A stretch of 8,134 bases of DNA, from contig ONPH01000049.1 of the NCBI GenBank assembly GCA_900319655.1, forward strand, positions 1-8,134. Reading direction: 5' to 3'. The stretch is from an uncultured Eubacteriales bacterium. Lineage in GTDB: Bacteria > Bacillota > Clostridia > Oscillospirales > Acutalibacteraceae. The notes beneath the pieces are model-generated. The model saw nothing but the letters and a program-made list of their open reading frames with translations, was not told the origin of the DNA and made no database searches. The stretch's first letter is position 1; the number at the start of each line of letters is the position of its first letter. Positions 6,084 through 8,134 of this stretch are shown one piece after another. The position numbers and the translations under genes are program-made.

Positions 6084-8114
6084 TTGGGAGTTATTAATGT
6101 TCTTGACAAGCACGTTGCAGAGCTTATCGCGGCAGGCGAGGTCGTTGAAAGACCTGCTTCCGTAATCAAGGAGCTGATAGAAAATTCAATAGACGCAGGC
6201 GCGAAGAACATTACCGTTGAAATCAAAAACGGCGGAACTACCTTTATGCGCGTCACTGACGACGGCTGCGGAATTGCGCGCGACGATGTAAAGGTCGCGT
6301 TCCTCCGCCACGCCACAAGTAAGGTTAAGTATGAAAACGACCTTAACAATATTTCTACCCTTGGATTCAGGGGAGAGGCTCTCGCTTCAATCAGCGCGGT
6401 GTCGAAGCTCCAGCTGATTACGAGGAACGTAAGCGAGGACGTCGGAACAAGTTATATTATTGAAGGCGGCGAGGAAATTTCTCTCGACGACGCAGGCTGT
6501 CCTGTCGGAACAACTTTTATTATCCGCGATTTGTTCTACAACATCCCTGCAAGGGCAAAGTTCCTTAAAAAGGACGTCTCCGAGGGTATCAGCGTTTCTA
6601 ATATAGTTGACAAAACAGCGCTTTCACATCCCGAAATCGCGTTTACATATATCCGCGACGGCAAGCAGTCGCTTAAGACCTTTGGTGACGGCAAGCTGCT
6701 ATCGGCAATCTATTCCGTATTCGGCAGAGAATTTGCAAACGGCTTAATCCCTGTCGATTATGAGCTGAATTCCGTAAAAATTTCAGGCTATGTTTCAAAG
6801 CCTGTTCACTCGCGCCCAAACCGCAATATGCAGAATTTCTTTATTAACGGACGTTACGTTAAGTCAAGAACCGCTATGGCGGCTATTGAGGAAGCGTTTA
6901 AGGGCTCGATTATGGTCGGAAAGTTTCCGTCCTGTGTGCTAAACATCACCGTTCCGTTTGAGGTGATCGACGTTAACGTTCACCCTGCAAAAATTGAGGT
7001 GCGTTTTGTTAACGAACGCCCTGTTTTCGACGCGGTTTATCACGGCGTAAAGTCCGCGCTCCTTAAAAACGACAACAAAAAGCAGGTGACCTTTAAGAAT
7101 AACACCGCTTTTAACGATATTAAAAAATTCAATCCGTTCACAAGCGGCGGATATATCATTCAAAAGGAAGAAAAGGCAAAGACTCAGATTACGCCTGACA
7201 AAAAGCCTGTTCAGCCCGAGCCTAAAAGCGATATTATCTCAGAGCTCGACTTTAAGCCAGATATTGACAATCTCAAAGTGTCCGACAACGACAATCCGTT
7301 TGAGATTTACTCAAAGCAGGCTGTCAGAAACGAAAAGCTCAAAGAGCAGAAGATTGAGGAATTCAAGGCAAAGGCGAGAGAGGAAAAGCAAATTCCGCTG
7401 ATTGCCCCCGATTTCGAGGAAGAAACAATTGAGGCAGAGCCCGAAACAGACTTTGTTCAGCAAAAGCTTGATATTGAAAACAACAGTGAGCTGACCGTTA
7501 CCGAAAATCACAATTCAATTCCCACTCTGCTTGATGAGCAGGAGGATGAGATTAAGTACATCGGCGAACTGTTTGACACATATATAATCGTCGAGAAAAA
7601 CAAAAAAGAGATGATTCTCATCGACAAGCATGCCGCTCACGAGAGAATTATTTACGAAAAGCTCAAAGCGGAAAAGGCAGGCGCTTCCGCGCAAATTCTT
7701 TTGCAGCCTGTCACCGTAACCCTCGGCAAAAACGAATACGACGCGGCGATTAATAATCTGCAAATGTTCTCCGACTGTTCGTTTGACGTTGAGGACTTCG
7801 GCAATTCAACTGTGATTGTCAGAAGCGCTCCGCAGTATATCGACGCGGCTGAAATACCTGACTGCATAACCGAGATGGCAGGTTATATCGCGCAGGGCAA
7901 GACCGATATTTACACCGAGAAAATGGATTGGTTTTACGCAAATGTCGCTTGCAGAAGCGCGGTAAAGGCAGGCAACAGGAACAGCGCCGACGAGCTCATT
8001 GAGCTTATTAAAACGCTTGAAAAAAATCCGCAAATCAGATACTGCCCGCACGGCAGACCGATTTGCGTTACCATGAAAAAATCCGAGATTGAAAATCAGT
8101 TTGGCAGGGCGTGA
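6084..8114 (+). CDS. mutL: DNA mismatch repair protein MutL, endonuclease type
   Basis: MutL couples MutS mismatch recognition to strand incision and excision. The predicted protein has 676 residues. The N-terminal GHKL ATPase shows E30 and N34 (KELIENSIDAGA), D-x-G-x-G at 59-63 (DDGCG), RHATSK (75-80) and GFRGEAL (94-100), then the transducer domain with NVHPAKIEVRF (298-308). Residues about 335-485 are a charged, low-complexity linker. The C-terminal dimerisation domain has DKHAAHERIIYE at 514-525, matching the metal-binding endonuclease motif DQHA-x2-E-x4-E with K in place of Q. It also has ACRSAVKAG (622-630) and CPHGRP (654-659), which complete the nuclease site in MutH-less bacteria. 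QILLQP (537-542) sits where B. subtilis MutL has its beta-clamp motif QEMIVP. The start is TTG 6084; a GTG nine bases upstream falls in the ribosome-binding site. The gene is in the miaB-mutS operon, and its last bases supply the ribosome-binding site of the next gene. Confidence 0.97.
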   Translation: MGVINVLDKHVAELIAAGEVVERPASVIKELIENSIDAGAKNITVEIKNGGTTFMRVTDDGCGIARDDVKVAFLRHATSKVKYENDLNNISTLGFRGEALASISAVSKLQLITRNVSEDVGTSYIIEGGEEISLDDAGCPVGTTFIIRDLFYNIPARAKFLKKDVSEGISVSNIVDKTALSHPEIAFTYIRDGKQSLKTFGDGKLLSAIYSVFGREFANGLIPVDYELNSVKISGYVSKPVHSRPNRNMQNFFINGRYVKSRTAMAAIEEAFKGSIMVGKFPSCVLNITVPFEVIDVNVHPAKIEVRFVNERPVFDAVYHGVKSALLKNDNKKQVTFKNNTAFNDIKKFNPFTSGGYIIQKEEKAKTQITPDKKPVQPEPKSDIISELDFKPDIDNLKVSDNDNPFEIYSKQAVRNEKLKEQKIEEFKAKAREEKQIPLIAPDFEEETIEAEPETDFVQQKLDIENNSELTVTENHNSIPTLLDEQEDEIKYIGELFDTYIIVEKNKKEMILIDKHAAHERIIYEKLKAEKAGASAQILLQPVTVTLGKNEYDAAINNLQMFSDCSFDVEDFGNSTVIVRSAPQYIDAAEIPDCITEMAGYIAQGKTDIYTEKMDWFYANVACRSAVKAGNRNSADELIELIKTLEKNPQIRYCPHGRPICVTMKKSEIENQFGRA

Positions 8115-8118
8115 TTAT

Positions 8119-8134
8119 TTGAACAACAAAATTA
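8119..8134 (+). CDS. Start of the next gene, probably miaA (partial)
   Basis: Only five codons are visible, TTG-AAC-AAC-AAA-ATT (MNNKI), before the window ends. AGGGCGTGA at 8106-8114, including the mutL stop, resembles the GGTGA-type sites before the yunB and mutL TTG starts and lies 4 bases upstream. MiaA, the tRNA dimethylallyltransferase that makes the i6A37 substrate of MiaB, often follows mutL in Firmicutes and starts with a short polar stretch before a hydrophobic strand and P-loop. The start is reasonably supported; the identity rests on neighbourhood alone. Confidence 0.4.

Noticed and set aside
1572..8051. Open frames on the minus strand, such as 1572-1841, 4115-4408, 6065-6349 and 7806-8051
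   Set aside because: All are opposite strongly identified genes, lack recognisable domains or ribosome-binding sites, and are explained by the codon use of the + strand genes.

Overview
The window looks like chromosomal housekeeping DNA from a low-to-moderate G+C, endospore-forming Firmicute. The best guess is a member of Clostridia, probably Oscillospiraceae/Ruminococcaceae-like. The evidence is a sporulation gene (yunB), AGGAGG/GGTGA-type Shine-Dalgarno sites, frequent TTG starts, an endonuclease-type MutL with no MutH, and the order miaB - ymcA(ricA)-like - mutS - mutL, which resembles the Bacillus subtilis ymcB-ymcA-(cotE)-mutS-mutL neighbourhood. The family-level assignment is inference. 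All genes lie on the + strand and are tightly packed. No mobile element, CRISPR array, tRNA or rRNA was seen.

Left block (1-1477): the 3' end of efp (elongation factor P); a small acidic protein with a zinc ribbon and a second cysteine cluster (the family annotated as CD1247 N-terminal domain-containing); then yunB, a membrane-anchored sporulation protein. A strong terminator-like hairpin sits between the second and third genes. Its 3' arm is also the yunB ribosome-binding site, and the TTG start of yunB lies in its T-run.

Right block (about 1478-8134): a near-consensus sigma-A promoter with an extended -10 element precedes miaB, a YlbF/YmcA-family protein with a cysteine-rich tail, mutS and mutL, all separated by 23-39 bases. 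At the extreme right edge a TTG codon behind a Shine-Dalgarno-like sequence begins another gene, of which five codons are visible; by neighbourhood it is probably miaA. The block therefore combines tRNA A37 hypermodification (MiaB, and probably MiaA) with DNA mismatch repair (MutS, MutL), plus a probable Fe-S-linked accessory protein.

I do not see an undescribed system here. The observations most worth a second look are the hairpin that overlaps the yunB start, and the identical C-x3-C-x2-C-x2-C spacing at the C-terminal ends of two otherwise unrelated small proteins.
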